The notes beneath the pieces were generated by a model. It saw only the letters and a program-made list of their open reading frames with translations, did no database searches and was not told the DNA's origin. Shown here piece by piece: positions 24,505-33,604 of a stretch of 64,000 nt of DNA (positions are counted from its first letter, which is position 1; the number at the start of each line of letters is the position of its first letter). The translations under genes and the position numbers were made by a program. Source of the stretch: Mesorhizobium sp. SOD10 (GTDB taxonomy: Bacteria; Pseudomonadota; Alphaproteobacteria; Rhizobiales; Rhizobiaceae); contig CCNA01000004.1 in NCBI GenBank assembly GCA_000824805.1, positions 1-64,000 on the forward strand, written 5' to 3'.

Positions 24505-27135
24505 ATGTCGGGCTTTTCCGAAGACATGCCTTTTTTCGATGAACCGAATGCGCGGCCCGCTGCGGCCCCATCCGGCATAGCCGCGCGCGCCATGGCGGCG
24601 CGCAGCGGCCAGAACAGCGCGCCCGATTACCTGAAGGGCCTGAACCCGGAACAGCGGCTCGCGGTCGAAACGACCGAAGGCCCGGTTCTGGTGCTCGCCG
24701 GCGCCGGCACCGGCAAGACGCGGGTGCTCACCACCCGCATCGCCCACATCCTTGCCACAGGCAGGGCCTTCCCCTCGCAGATCCTCGCCGTCACCTTCAC
24801 CAACAAGGCCGCGCGCGAGATGAAGCAGCGCATCGGCTTCCTGATCGGCGAAGGCAATGTCGAGGGCATGCCCTGGCTCGGCACCTTCCACTCGATCGGC
24901 GTCAAGCTCCTGCGGCGCCATGCGGAGCTCGCCGGGCTGAAGTCGGATTTCACCATCCTCGACACCGACGACGTAGTGCGGCTGATCAAGCAGCTGATCC
25001 AGGCCGAGGGACTGGACGACAAACGCTGGCCGGCCAAGACCTTCGCCCAGATGATCGACAACTGGAAGAACAAGGGCCTCGGCCCCGACGAGATTCCGGA
25101 AGGCGATGCGCGCAGCTTCGGCAATGGCAAGGGCCGCCAGCTCTACAAGGCCTACCAGGAACGGCTGCAGACGCTGAACTCCTGCGACTTCGGCGACCTG
25201 CTCTACCACCCGATCCGCATTTTCCGCGCCTATCCGGACGTGCTGAAGGAATACCACCGCAAGTTCAAATACATCCTGGTCGACGAGTACCAGGACACCA
25301 ACACCGCGCAGTATATGTGGCTGCGGCTGCTGGCGCAGCGCCCCAATTCCGGGCGCAGTCCGTCGGCCGAAGGCCGCAAGCCCGACCGGGCGTCGGCCGG
25401 TCAGGCCGCCCCCGCGGAGGCCAGCGAGCGCAGCGAGCGCGCGGCCGTGAGCGTAAACATTTGCTGCGTCGGCGACGACGATCAGTCGATCTATGGCTGG
25501 CGCGGCGCCGAGGTCGACAACATCCTGCGCTTCGACAAGGATTTCCCCGGCGCCACCATCATCAGGCTGGAACGCAACTATCGCTCCACCGCGCATATTC
25601 TGGGCGCCGCCTCTCATCTCATCGCCCACAATGAAGGCCGCTTCGGCAAGACGCTGTTCACCGACCGCGACGACCCCGAGGACGACAAGGTACATGTCCA
25701 TGCCGCCTGGGACTCGGAGGAAGAGGCCAGGGCCATCGGCGAGGCGATCGAGGCCTACCAGCGGCAGAAGCACAACCTCAACGACATGGCGATCCTGGTG
25801 CGCGCCTCCTTCCAGATGCGCGCCTTCGAAGACCGCTTCATCACGCTGGGCTTGAACTACCGCGTCATCGGCGGCCCGCGCTTCTACGAGCGCCTGGAGA
25901 TCCGCGACGCGCTGGCCTTCTTCCGCGTCGTCGCCAACAGCGGCGACGACCTCGCCTTCGAGCGCATCGTCAACGTGCCGAAGCGCGGGCTCGGCGAGGC
26001 CACCATCCGCCAGATCCACGACACCGCGCGCGCCATGCGCATCCCGATGCTGGAGGCCGCGGCGACGCTTGCCGAAAGCGACGAGCTGAAGCCGAAGCCG
26101 CGCGCCGCGCTGCGCGAGGTCGCGGCCAATTTCGAGCGCTGGCAAAAGGCGCTGGAGACCACGCCGCACACCGAGCTCGCCGAAACTATCCTGGAAGAGA
26201 GCGGCTATACCGACATGTGGAAGAACGACCGTTCGGCGGAGGCGCCCGGGCGGCTGGAAAACCTCAAGGAGCTGATCCGCTCCATGGAGGAGTATGAATC
26301 GCTGCGCGCCTTCCTAGAACATGTCGCGCTGGTCATGGAAGCCGAACAGGGCGAGTCGCTCGACGCGGTCTCGATCATGACCCTGCATTCGGCCAAGGGT
26401 CTCGAATTCGAGACCGTGTTCCTGCCCGGCTGGGAGGAAGGGCTGTTCCCGCATCAGCGCGCGCTGGACGAAGGCGGCCGCTCCGGCCTGGAGGAAGAGC
26501 GCCGGCTCGCCTATGTCGGCCTGACGCGGGCGAAAAAGAACCTGCACATCTGGTTCGTCTCCAACCGCCTCATTCACGGCCTGTGGCAATCGACGATCCC
26601 GTCGCGCTTTCTAGACGAACTGCCGGAAACCCATGTCGATGTCGCAGACAGCGGCAACTCCTATGGCGGCTACGGCAATCCCTATGGCGGCGGCTCATTC
26701 GCCTCCGGTCGCGGCGGCGGGCGGCAGAACCCCTATGGCGCCTCGCGCTTCGACAATATCGGCGCCAAGGACCAGGGCAGCTTCTCCAACACCTATGCGA
26801 CGCCCGGCTGGCAACGCGCGCAGGCGAACCGCACCGAGGCTACCGACCGCAATTGGGGCACCCGCTCCGGCCATCAGGTCGAGCGCATCGGCTATGGCGA
26901 AACCGATAGTGGCTACGGCGCCGGCCGCACCTCGGTGAAGGGCCGCACCATCGAGGGCGAGTTGGTCGCCAAATCCGTCGCCGACACGCCATCCGCCTTC
27001 AATGTCGGCGACCGCGTCTTCCACCAGAAATTCGGCAATGGCAATATCGCGGCAATAGACGGCAACAAGCTCACCATCGACTTCGACAAGGCTGGGCAAA
27101 AGCGCGTGCTGGACGGGTTTGTCGCGCCGGTGTGA
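24505..27135 (+). CDS. uvrD: UvrD/Rep/PcrA family DNA helicase
   Basis: This 876-residue 3'-5' DNA helicase for repair and replication restart has motif I LAGAGTGKT, Ia VTFTNKAAREM, motif II LVDEYQDTN, motif III GDDDQSIYGWRGA, motif IV RLERNYRST, motif V SIMTLHSAKGLEFETVF and VI RRLAYVGLTRAKK. The ATG at 24505 follows a GGGGGGCG stretch. An unusual about 40-residue Gly/Ala/Ser/Arg-rich insert separates motifs II and III (residues about 280-319). A Gly/Tyr-rich linker (YGGYGNPYGGGSFASGRGGG) precedes a C-terminal Tudor-like segment. Confidence 0.95.
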   Translation: MSGFSEDMPFFDEPNARPAAAPSGIAARAMAARSGQNSAPDYLKGLNPEQRLAVETTEGPVLVLAGAGTGKTRVLTTRIAHILATGRAFPSQILAVTFTNKAAREMKQRIGFLIGEGNVEGMPWLGTFHSIGVKLLRRHAELAGLKSDFTILDTDDVVRLIKQLIQAEGLDDKRWPAKTFAQMIDNWKNKGLGPDEIPEGDARSFGNGKGRQLYKAYQERLQTLNSCDFGDLLYHPIRIFRAYPDVLKEYHRKFKYILVDEYQDTNTAQYMWLRLLAQRPNSGRSPSAEGRKPDRASAGQAAPAEASERSERAAVSVNICCVGDDDQSIYGWRGAEVDNILRFDKDFPGATIIRLERNYRSTAHILGAASHLIAHNEGRFGKTLFTDRDDPEDDKVHVHAAWDSEEEARAIGEAIEAYQRQKHNLNDMAILVRASFQMRAFEDRFITLGLNYRVIGGPRFYERLEIRDALAFFRVVANSGDDLAFERIVNVPKRGLGEATIRQIHDTARAMRIPMLEAAATLAESDELKPKPRAALREVAANFERWQKALETTPHTELAETILEESGYTDMWKNDRSAEAPGRLENLKELIRSMEEYESLRAFLEHVALVMEAEQGESLDAVSIMTLHSAKGLEFETVFLPGWEEGLFPHQRALDEGGRSGLEEERRLAYVGLTRAKKNLHIWFVSNRLIHGLWQSTIPSRFLDELPETHVDVADSGNSYGGYGNPYGGGSFASGRGGGRQNPYGASRFDNIGAKDQGSFSNTYATPGWQRAQANRTEATDRNWGTRSGHQVERIGYGETDSGYGAGRTSVKGRTIEGELVAKSVADTPSAFNVGDRVFHQKFGNGNIAAIDGNKLTIDFDKAGQKRVLDGFVAPV

Positions 27136-27144
27136 CCGGCCTCC

Positions 27145-28188
27145 TCACCTGTACCTTGCCTGGTTCCACTTGTGGCCGAGCAGCGACAGGATGATGATCA
27201 GCCCGTTGAAGAACTGCACGTAGAAGCCGCTGAGGCCCGCCGCCACCACGCCGGTCTGGATGAACGAGACGGTGACCGCGCCGATCGCGCCGCCGACCAC
27301 CGTGCCGATGCCGCCCCAGGTCGGCGTGCCGCCGACAAACACCGAGGCCAGCACCGGCAAGAGATAGCCGTCGCCCGCCGTCGGCCACCAGGTGAAGTTG
27401 ATCATCACCGAAAAGGTGCCGGCGATGGCAGCACCGATGCCGGTGAAGACGAACACTTTCACCCGCACGCGCTTGACGTCGATGCCCATCTGCCTGGCGC
27501 TGTCCGGATTGTCGCCGACCACCTTCACCTGCGCGCCGAAGCGGTGCCGGTTGTAGAGCAGCGCCGAGAACACGACGAAAGCGATCGCCCAGAATATCTG
27601 CACCGGAATGCCAAAGAACTGGCTGGAGAAGATCTTATAGGCCGGGCTGTCGGCAAGGCCGGTCAGCGCCGTCGACTTGCCCTCGTTGATAATCTGGATC
27701 AGGCCGCGCAGCAGGAAGTTCATGCCGAGCGTGGCAATCAGCGACGATAGCCCGCCATAGACGACCAGCGATCCGACCAGGAAGCCGAGCAGCGTGCCGG
27801 TGACGAGCGCCGCCGCGATGCCGAGAAACGGATCGTAGCCGGCCTGCACGACGATCGCGAAGACCCATGAGGCGAAGCCCATAGTGGCCGGGAACGACAG
27901 GTCGATCTCGCCGCAGGTGACAACGAAGACCAGCGGCACGACCACGAACAGCGCCACGGGAAGCGTCGTCAGCACCGAACTGTAGAGATACCAGGTGGTA
28001 AAGACGGTCGGGTTGGCGATCATGAACACCGCCATCATGACGATGAACACCGCGAGCGTGCCGAGCGAGGCGCGGTTGTCGAGAATGAAGCCGCGCAGCC
28101 AGTTGTCGGAGGGATGGCTCCAGTCCTTGATCTGGTCGCTTGCCCTTCCCAGAGGCGTTTGCAGATCGGGTTCCATGGCCTTGCTCAT
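27145..28188 (-). CDS. Sugar ABC transporter permease (CUT2 / FrcC-like)
   Basis: This 347-residue inner-membrane permease of the BPD_transp_2 type has about nine hydrophobic segments. The AGLRG/EAA-like loop GDNPDSARQMGIDVKRVRVK contacts the ATPase. The segment CGEIDLSFPATMGFA near residue 90 is a conserved CUT2 permease signature. Its ATG overlaps the stop of the ATPase gene by four bases (ATGA). The set matches ribose/fructose-type importers with one ATPase domain. Confidence 0.9.
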   Translation of the reverse strand: MSKAMEPDLQTPLGRASDQIKDWSHPSDNWLRGFILDNRASLGTLAVFIVMMAVFMIANPTVFTTWYLYSSVLTTLPVALFVVVPLVFVVTCGEIDLSFPATMGFASWVFAIVVQAGYDPFLGIAAALVTGTLLGFLVGSLVVYGGLSSLIATLGMNFLLRGLIQIINEGKSTALTGLADSPAYKIFSSQFFGIPVQIFWAIAFVVFSALLYNRHRFGAQVKVVGDNPDSARQMGIDVKRVRVKVFVFTGIGAAIAGTFSVMINFTWWPTAGDGYLLPVLASVFVGGTPTWGGIGTVVGGAIGAVTVSFIQTGVVAAGLSGFYVQFFNGLIIILSLLGHKWNQARYR

Positions 28189-28976
28189 TGCGCTCTCTGC
28201 TCCGCGTCCTCATGCAGCCCCGGCAAGCCGTCGGGATGCGCGATGTCTTCCATGAAGTCGATGAGGTCGTCGGCCGACTTGACCTCGCTGCGGTCGGCCG
28301 TCAGGGCCACCTTGCCGCGGTCGAGCACGACGAAGCGGTCGGCGATGTCGAAGACATGGTGGATGTTGTGGCCGATGAATAGGATCGAGCGGCCGCTCGC
28401 CCGCACCTGGCGCACGAAGTGGAAGACTTTTGCCGTCTCGGTCAGCGACAGCGCCGTGGTCGGCTCGTCGAGGATGATCAGCTCCGCCTGCTTGTAGATG
28501 GCGCGCGCGATTGCCACACCCTGGCGCTCGCCGCCGGAAAGCTGGCCGACGATGGAATGCGGCGTGAACACTTTCGAGGTGAAGCCGATCTCGCGCATCA
28601 GCCGGCTCGCCTCCTCGATCTCCTTACCGACCTTCAGCCAGCCCATGAAGCCGGTCAGTTCGCGGCCCATGAAGATGTTGCGCACGATCGTCTGCTGCAC
28701 GGCCAGCGCCCGGTCCTGGAACACCGTCTCGATGCCGGCCTCGCGCGAGCGCGCCGCGCTCCATCCGCTGACGGCTTTGCCGCGCACGAGGATCTCGCCG
28801 CTGGTCGGCTTGACCACGCCGGACAGGATCTTGATCAGCGTCGACTTGCCGGCGCCATTGTCGCCGATCAGCCCGACCACCTCGCCGCGGTCGACGCTGA
28901 GATTGACGCCGCCCAGCGCATAGACCTGGCCATAGGATTTCTTGATGTCGCGCAGTTCGATGATGCGTTCGCCCAT
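28185..28976 (-). CDS. Sugar ABC transporter ATP-binding protein (single NBD)
   Basis: This 263-residue ATPase has Walker A GDNGAGKST, Q-loop VFQDRALA, signature LSGGERQGVAIARAI, Walker B LIILDEPTTAL and switch His in FIGHNIH. Unlike RbsA/XylG (about 500 residues, two domains) it has one nucleotide-binding domain, as in the rhizobial fructose system FrcBCA. It probably works as a homodimer with the permease that overlaps it. Confidence 0.9.
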   Translation of the reverse strand: MGERIIELRDIKKSYGQVYALGGVNLSVDRGEVVGLIGDNGAGKSTLIKILSGVVKPTSGEILVRGKAVSGWSAARSREAGIETVFQDRALAVQQTIVRNIFMGRELTGFMGWLKVGKEIEEASRLMREIGFTSKVFTPHSIVGQLSGGERQGVAIARAIYKQAELIILDEPTTALSLTETAKVFHFVRQVRASGRSILFIGHNIHHVFDIADRFVVLDRGKVALTADRSEVKSADDLIDFMEDIAHPDGLPGLHEDAEQRAQ

Positions 28977-29062
28977 GCGATCCTCGCTTGAACTGTCTGT
29001 CTGCCGGCCGCTTGCCGGTGGCCCAGCCGGCCGGGCATATTCCCGGCCGGCAGTCTGGGAGG

Positions 29063-30076
29063 TTAGCGCAGCGCCTGCTTGGCGAGCTCCGAGACGACCT
29101 GATAATTTTCAGGCGTGACGAAACCGGCGCCGGTGTCGACATTCATCGGCGCCAGTCCGAGCACCACCTGCTGGCAGAGGCTGAGGATCGGCAGATAGCC
29201 CTGCAGGAATGGCTGCTGGTCGGCCGTCAGTTGCACCCAGCCGCCCTTGAAACCCTCGACGATCTGCGGGCTGGTGTCGAAGCCGAAGTTGAAGATGTCG
29301 CCCGGCTTCCGGCCCGCCGCCTGCATATAGGTCGCGACATTGCCCAGCATCTGGCCGCCCGGATAGCCGACCGCCTTGACGTCGGGGTGGTTGAGCAGCG
29401 CCGCCGTGATCACCGGGATTGCGAGGTTCGGATCGGACGCCCATTCGCCGCTCGGCGGCGAGGACAGCTGGATCACCTCGACGCCCGCCTCCTTCAGAGC
29501 CGCGACCGTGCCGCGTTCGCGCGCGCCGCGGTTCTCGTTCTCGAACGGGCCGATCATGATCGCCTTGTCGCCGGCCTTGAGCTTGCCGAGCTTGAACGCC
29601 TCGGCGCCGAGCGCGCGGCCCTGCTGCTCCTGCTGCGCGCCGACATAGCCGCCGCCGAACGCTTCCACCACCTTCGGCACCGGCACATTCTGGTACATCA
29701 TCTTGATGCCGTCCTTATGCGCCTGCTCGGCCAGCGGCATGATCGCGGCGTCGCCCGGATGGCCCATCATGGCGATGCCCTGGGGCTTGACCGCGACCGC
29801 CTCGCGCAATTGCTGCACCATCTTCTCGACATCCCACTGCGAGAAGATGTAGTCGACCTTCGGCCCGAGATCGGCGGCCGCCTGCTTGGCGCCATTATAG
29901 ACGATGGTGCCGAAGGCATCGCCCTCGGCGCCGCCGACAAAGAAGCGGATATGCACGTCCTTGCACCATTGCGCGTCGAGCGCTCGTGCCGGCAAGGTGG
30001 AGATCGAGGCGCAGAGCGCCGCGGCGGCCGCCACGACGGTCGAGCGCAGAACAGTCCTTCTGGTTGTCATGCTCAT
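29063..30076 (-). CDS. Sugar-binding periplasmic protein of CUT2 ABC transporter
   Basis: This 337-residue substrate-binding protein (Peripla_BP_4, RbsB-like) starts at the ATG at 30076 behind a strong GGGAGGA. The leader MTTRRTVLRSTVVAAAAALC then SISTLPARALD looks like a Tat-type signal (RR). The mature part has VAVKPQGIAMMGHPGDAAIM and KAVGYPGGQMLGNVATYMQA, with two lobes of the fold. Gaps of about 85 bp separate it from the downstream ATPase and from the upstream isomerase gene. Confidence 0.88.
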   Translation of the reverse strand: MSMTTRRTVLRSTVVAAAAALCASISTLPARALDAQWCKDVHIRFFVGGAEGDAFGTIVYNGAKQAAADLGPKVDYIFSQWDVEKMVQQLREAVAVKPQGIAMMGHPGDAAIMPLAEQAHKDGIKMMYQNVPVPKVVEAFGGGYVGAQQEQQGRALGAEAFKLGKLKAGDKAIMIGPFENENRGARERGTVAALKEAGVEVIQLSSPPSGEWASDPNLAIPVITAALLNHPDVKAVGYPGGQMLGNVATYMQAAGRKPGDIFNFGFDTSPQIVEGFKGGWVQLTADQQPFLQGYLPILSLCQQVVLGLAPMNVDTGAGFVTPENYQVVSELAKQALR

Positions 30077-30159
30077 GCACGTTCCTCCCTTTTGGTCCCT
30101 CGCGATCAAGGGTTTTCGACAATGATTTGGCTCGGCCAGTTCCTCCCGCCGACCGTTAC

Positions 30160-31068
30160 TCAAGTCGGATTGGGCAGGTAGCTGTTCCCTCCCCGGCATT
30201 GCTTCAGATAATCCAGCGCCCGCGCCTGTCCGGTGATCTCGAGGTCGCCGCGATAGACCGGGTCATGCCAGCCCTCGATGTCGATGGCGCCCTTGTAACC
30301 GGCCAGCCGCAACTCGCTGATCACCCGCGTCCAGTCGCTGTCGCCGAAACCCGGCGTGCGCATCTGCACGAAAGGCAGGCGCCCGAACACGCCATGCTCG
30401 CGGATCACGTCCCAGCGCACGGTCGCGTCCTTGCCGTGGACATGGAAGATGCGCGGCGCCCATTTGCGGATCTGCGGGATCGGGTCGATGAGATAAACGA
30501 GCTGGTGGCAGGGCTCCCATTCGAGCCCGAGATTGTCGTTTGGCAACTCGTTGAACATCAGCTCCCAGGCGTCCGGGTTATGCGCGATGTTCCAGTCGCC
30601 GCTCGCCCAATTGCCGTCCATGGCGCAGTTCTCGAAGGCGATGCGCACGCCCTTGTCGGCCGCGCGCCTGGCCAGCGGCCCCCAGACCTCGCGGAAGCGC
30701 GGCAGGCTGTCCGTCAGCTTCTTGCCGCGGATGCGGCCGGTGAAGCCGCTGACCGTCGAAGTGCCGAACAGATGCGCGTTGTCGATGACCGTTTCCCAGG
30801 CTGCGAGCACGCCGCGATCGACCTCGCCGCCTTCCAGCGGATTGCCGAACATGCCGATCGACGACACGGTGACGTCGGCATCGCCGATCGCTTCGCGGAT
30901 TTCGCCCGCAAGGCGCTTCAGGTCCTTGCCGCCCAGCGTCTGCCAGAAGAAGGGCTGGATGCTCTCGAAGCCGAGCGGCAGGATTTGCCTGACATAAGCC
31001 GCCGGGTCGTCGAGATTGGCCCGCACCATGGTGCCGATCCTGATGTCGAGAAGCGGGTTTGGGATCAT
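30160..31068 (-). CDS. Sugar phosphate isomerase/epimerase (TIM barrel)
   Basis: This 302-residue protein is a xylose-isomerase-like AP_endonuc_2 TIM barrel. Metal-binding acids and histidines are visible in VRIAFENCAMD (Glu), LGLEWEPCHQL (Glu/His) and RIFHVHGKDA (His, His, Asp), and GAIDIEGWHDPVYRG carries the C-terminal Glu. Such enzymes epimerise or isomerise free or keto sugars in rhizobial sugar clusters. Its ATG overlaps the Gfo/Idh gene's stop by four bases, so the two are translationally coupled. Confidence 0.85.
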   Translation of the reverse strand: MIPNPLLDIRIGTMVRANLDDPAAYVRQILPLGFESIQPFFWQTLGGKDLKRLAGEIREAIGDADVTVSSIGMFGNPLEGGEVDRGVLAAWETVIDNAHLFGTSTVSGFTGRIRGKKLTDSLPRFREVWGPLARRAADKGVRIAFENCAMDGNWASGDWNIAHNPDAWELMFNELPNDNLGLEWEPCHQLVYLIDPIPQIRKWAPRIFHVHGKDATVRWDVIREHGVFGRLPFVQMRTPGFGDSDWTRVISELRLAGYKGAIDIEGWHDPVYRGDLEITGQARALDYLKQCRGGNSYLPNPT

Positions 31069-32096
31069 TGTGCTTCCTTGACGATTGCCACGCGCCGCCC
31101 GCTCTCCGCGCTTTCGATCGCGCCGAAGACCATGGCCAGGCTTTTGATGTTGTCGGCGCCGCGGGTCTCCGGCTCTGTGCCGGTTTCGATCGCGCGCATG
31201 AAATCCTGGATGATGCCGAGATGCCCTCCCACCCGATCGGCAGGGTCGAGCGCCGGCACCTCGATGGCTTGCGTCTTGTCGATGATCCCGTCGCGGCCGG
31301 ACGCAACCACCTCTGCCTTCAGCCCGTCATGGCCGTCCCACAACAGGCTGCCGCGCTCGGCGACGATGCGCCAGCTGCCTTCCCAACTGGTGCGGAAGCC
31401 ATCGGCGCACCAGGAGCCGGCATAGGTGAAGACCTTGCCGCCGCCGAGGTCGAAGACGGCGCTTGCCGACGAGCCCTGCCGGTACCAGGAATTGGCCGGC
31501 TCCCATTCCTGGCAATAGACGCTGGCCGGCTCGCCGGCGACCATGTAGCGCGCGGCGTCGAAGGTGTGGATCGCCATGTCGAGCAAAAGCACGTGGTGCA
31601 TCTCCTCGCGAAAGCCGCCGAAATGCGGCGCGATGAAAAAGTCGGCATGGATGCTGGTCGGCTTGCCGATGGCGCCGGAGTCCAGGAAGCGCCGGATCCG
31701 CCTGACATTGGCGACATAGCGCCGGTTCTGAACGACGGCGTGGACGCGACCTGCACGACGCGCCGCTTCGACGATGGCACGCGCGTTCTCGGGGCTGTCG
31801 GCCAGCGGCTTTTCGGTGAGCAGATGGCAATGATGGGCAAAGGCCGAAAGCGCGACCTCGCGGCGGGCTACCGGGACCACGACATCGAATACGGCGTCGG
31901 GCTTCGTCTCATCGAGAACGGCGTCGAGGCTGGTGCCGACCACTGCATTGGAGAGCTCGTACTCGCGCGCCCTCGCCTTCGCCCGCTCGGCATCGAGGTC
32001 GACCAGGCCGGCAATGGCAAGCCCGTCGATCCGCCTTGCGGCATCGAGCCAGTGCTTGCTCATGGCTCCGCACCCGACCAGGACGACCTTCATCAT
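31065..32096 (-). CDS. Gfo/Idh/MocA family oxidoreductase
   Basis: This 343-residue NAD(P)-dependent dehydrogenase has a Rossmann start MMKVVLVGCGAMSKHWLDAA, the conserved EKPL motif (HLLTEKPLADSPENA) and a C-terminal sugar-dehydrogenase fold. The start at 32096 was chosen because of the upstream GAGGAGGA; an ATG at 32153 would run into the operator. It is the promoter-proximal gene of the sugar cluster and overlaps the isomerase by four bases. A likely job is reversible oxidation of a sugar or inositol-type hydroxyl before isomerisation. Confidence 0.88.
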   Translation of the reverse strand: MMKVVLVGCGAMSKHWLDAARRIDGLAIAGLVDLDAERAKARAREYELSNAVVGTSLDAVLDETKPDAVFDVVVPVARREVALSAFAHHCHLLTEKPLADSPENARAIVEAARRAGRVHAVVQNRRYVANVRRIRRFLDSGAIGKPTSIHADFFIAPHFGGFREEMHHVLLLDMAIHTFDAARYMVAGEPASVYCQEWEPANSWYRQGSSASAVFDLGGGKVFTYAGSWCADGFRTSWEGSWRIVAERGSLLWDGHDGLKAEVVASGRDGIIDKTQAIEVPALDPADRVGGHLGIIQDFMRAIETGTEPETRGADNIKSLAMVFGAIESAESGRRVAIVKEAQ

Positions 32097-32156
32097 CCAG
32101 CGCTCCTCCTCGGCTCGGCCCCTCCAGGCCGAGTGTAACGGCATCCACGGCATCGC

Positions 32157-32184
32157 CGTAAACGTTTTTCCGTAAACGTTTACG
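32157..32184. promoter_or_regulatory. LacI-family operator (perfect palindrome plus half copy)
   Basis: CGTAAACGTTTACG (32171-32184) is a perfect 14-bp palindrome with the central CG of LacI/GalR operators. A second, imperfect copy CGTAAACGTTTT (32157-32168) lies 14 bp away. The pair is between the divergent Gfo/Idh gene (about 60 bp) and the LacI gene (about 110 bp), where the encoded LacI repressor should act. Confidence 0.75.
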
Positions 32185-32292
32185 AGAACACACCCGATGG
32201 CTTAGAATGTCAATCGGCTGCGCGCAAAAATCGTCCCGAAGCCTTGGCCTGAGCGGCAGCCGGTGCTAGCCAAGGCAGGGGGAGAACCGTCC

Positions 32293-33318
32293 TTGGCGTC
32301 CAGCATCCACGACCTTGCGCGTCATTTGAACATCTCGATCGGCACCGTATCGCGGGCGCTGAACGGCCGCGCCGACGTCAATGCGGAAACGCGCAAGCGC
32401 GTGCTGGAAGCGGCAAGGGCGCTCAATTATTCGCCAAACCAATCCGGCCGCAGCCTGAGGCAAGGCGCTACCCGTTCGATCGCCTTCATGCTGCAGCCGC
32501 ATCCGGGCGACCAGCAATATGGCGAACCCTTCTTCATCCCGTTCCTGACCGGCCTGCAGGCGCGACTGGCCGAAAGCGGGCTCGACCTGATCGTGGTCAT
32601 GGGCGCGCCGGGCGACTATCAGCAGGAGCGCCTGCGCCGCGTCGTCGAGACCCGCCGCGCCGACGCGGTGGTGCTGGCCTGGACGCGCCGCGAGGACGAA
32701 CGCATCGACTACCTGACCGAGAGTGGCTTTCCCTTCGCAACGCTCGGCCGCAGCCGCTCGGGCGGCAAGGCCTACCCTTCGCTCGACCTCGATTTCGAGA
32801 AGGCGGGCAGCGATGCGGTCGACAGGCTGGTCGCGCGCGGCCACCGCCGCATCGCCGCCATTCGCCCGGCGCTCAACCTCAATTTCGGCTATCTCTTTCT
32901 AGACGGCTATCGCAAGGCGCTGAAGCGGCACGGCATCGAGGTCGATCCCGGCCTGATCGCCGACGGCTTCATCAACGAGGCTGGCGGCTACCAGGTGACG
33001 CCGCGCGTGATGGTCTCCAAGGACCGGCCGACGGCCATCATCTTCAACAATGACGCGATGGCGCTCGGCGGCTGCAAGGCGCTGGCTGAGATGGGCATCC
33101 GGCCCGGCCACGATATCGCGGTGACCGTCATCGTCGACACCCCGCTCTGCCGCTACTTCTCGCCGGCGCTGACGGCCTTCCGTCCGGCGTTGGAGCCGAT
33201 GGGAAGGCGTCTGGCCGAGATGCTGCTCGCCGCCCTTCCCGCCTTCGCCGGCCCCGAAGGCACACGCATCATCCGCGAGGTCTGGCCGCTGGAGCTGGTC
33301 GCAAGAGAGAGCGATTGA
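32293..33318 (+). CDS. LacI family transcriptional regulator
   Basis: This regulator (about 341 residues) has the LacI HTH SSIHDLARHLNISIGTVSRA and hinge helix (NYSPNQSGRSLRQG), followed by a Peripla_BP_3-type ligand domain (FMLQPHPGDQ, FINEAGGYQVTP, PTAIIFNNDAMALGGCKALA). The start is taken as TTG at 32293, preceded by GGGGGAG at good spacing; a GTG at 32263 is possible. It is divergent from the sugar uptake/oxidation cluster and most likely represses it until the sugar is present. Confidence 0.9.
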   Translation: MASSIHDLARHLNISIGTVSRALNGRADVNAETRKRVLEAARALNYSPNQSGRSLRQGATRSIAFMLQPHPGDQQYGEPFFIPFLTGLQARLAESGLDLIVVMGAPGDYQQERLRRVVETRRADAVVLAWTRREDERIDYLTESGFPFATLGRSRSGGKAYPSLDLDFEKAGSDAVDRLVARGHRRIAAIRPALNLNFGYLFLDGYRKALKRHGIEVDPGLIADGFINEAGGYQVTPRVMVSKDRPTAIIFNNDAMALGGCKALAEMGIRPGHDIAVTVIVDTPLCRYFSPALTAFRPALEPMGRRLAEMLLAALPAFAGPEGTRIIREVWPLELVARESD

Positions 33319-33332
33319 GGCGGAAGCGCTTT

Positions 33333-33480
33333 CCCTTCTCCCCTGTGGGAGAAGGTCGATCGGCGCGTTAGCGCCGAGACGGATGAGGGCTGTTCCAGCA
33401 AGTGAGACGTCGGCTTTCCCTGGAGCACCCCTCATCCGGCCGCTTCGCGGCCACCTTCCTCCACAAGGGGGGAAGGAGAG
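33333..33480. repeat. Rhizobial intergenic repeat, family B, copy 1
   Basis: The left end CCCTTCTCCCCTGTGGGAGA and the right end CCCCTCATCCGGCCGCTTCG, then CACAAGGGGGGAAGG, are the known rhizobial motif of CTTCTCCCC/GGGAGAAGG plus CATCCG/CGGATGAGG. An inner palindrome GGCGCGTTAGCGCC follows the first arm. A second copy lies at 45763-45935. It fills the gap before the phytase-like esterase gene. Confidence 0.7.
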
Positions 33481-33604
33481 TCCCAGCCTGTCACGCAACC
33501 ATCACGTTCACGTCCTAGACCGCTCGACGGCAAGGGCAGGCCGCACGTCGATGTCGCGCCCTTTTGAGCCAATGGCCGCTCTGCTCGTCAAGAAGGGGAT
33601 ATCG

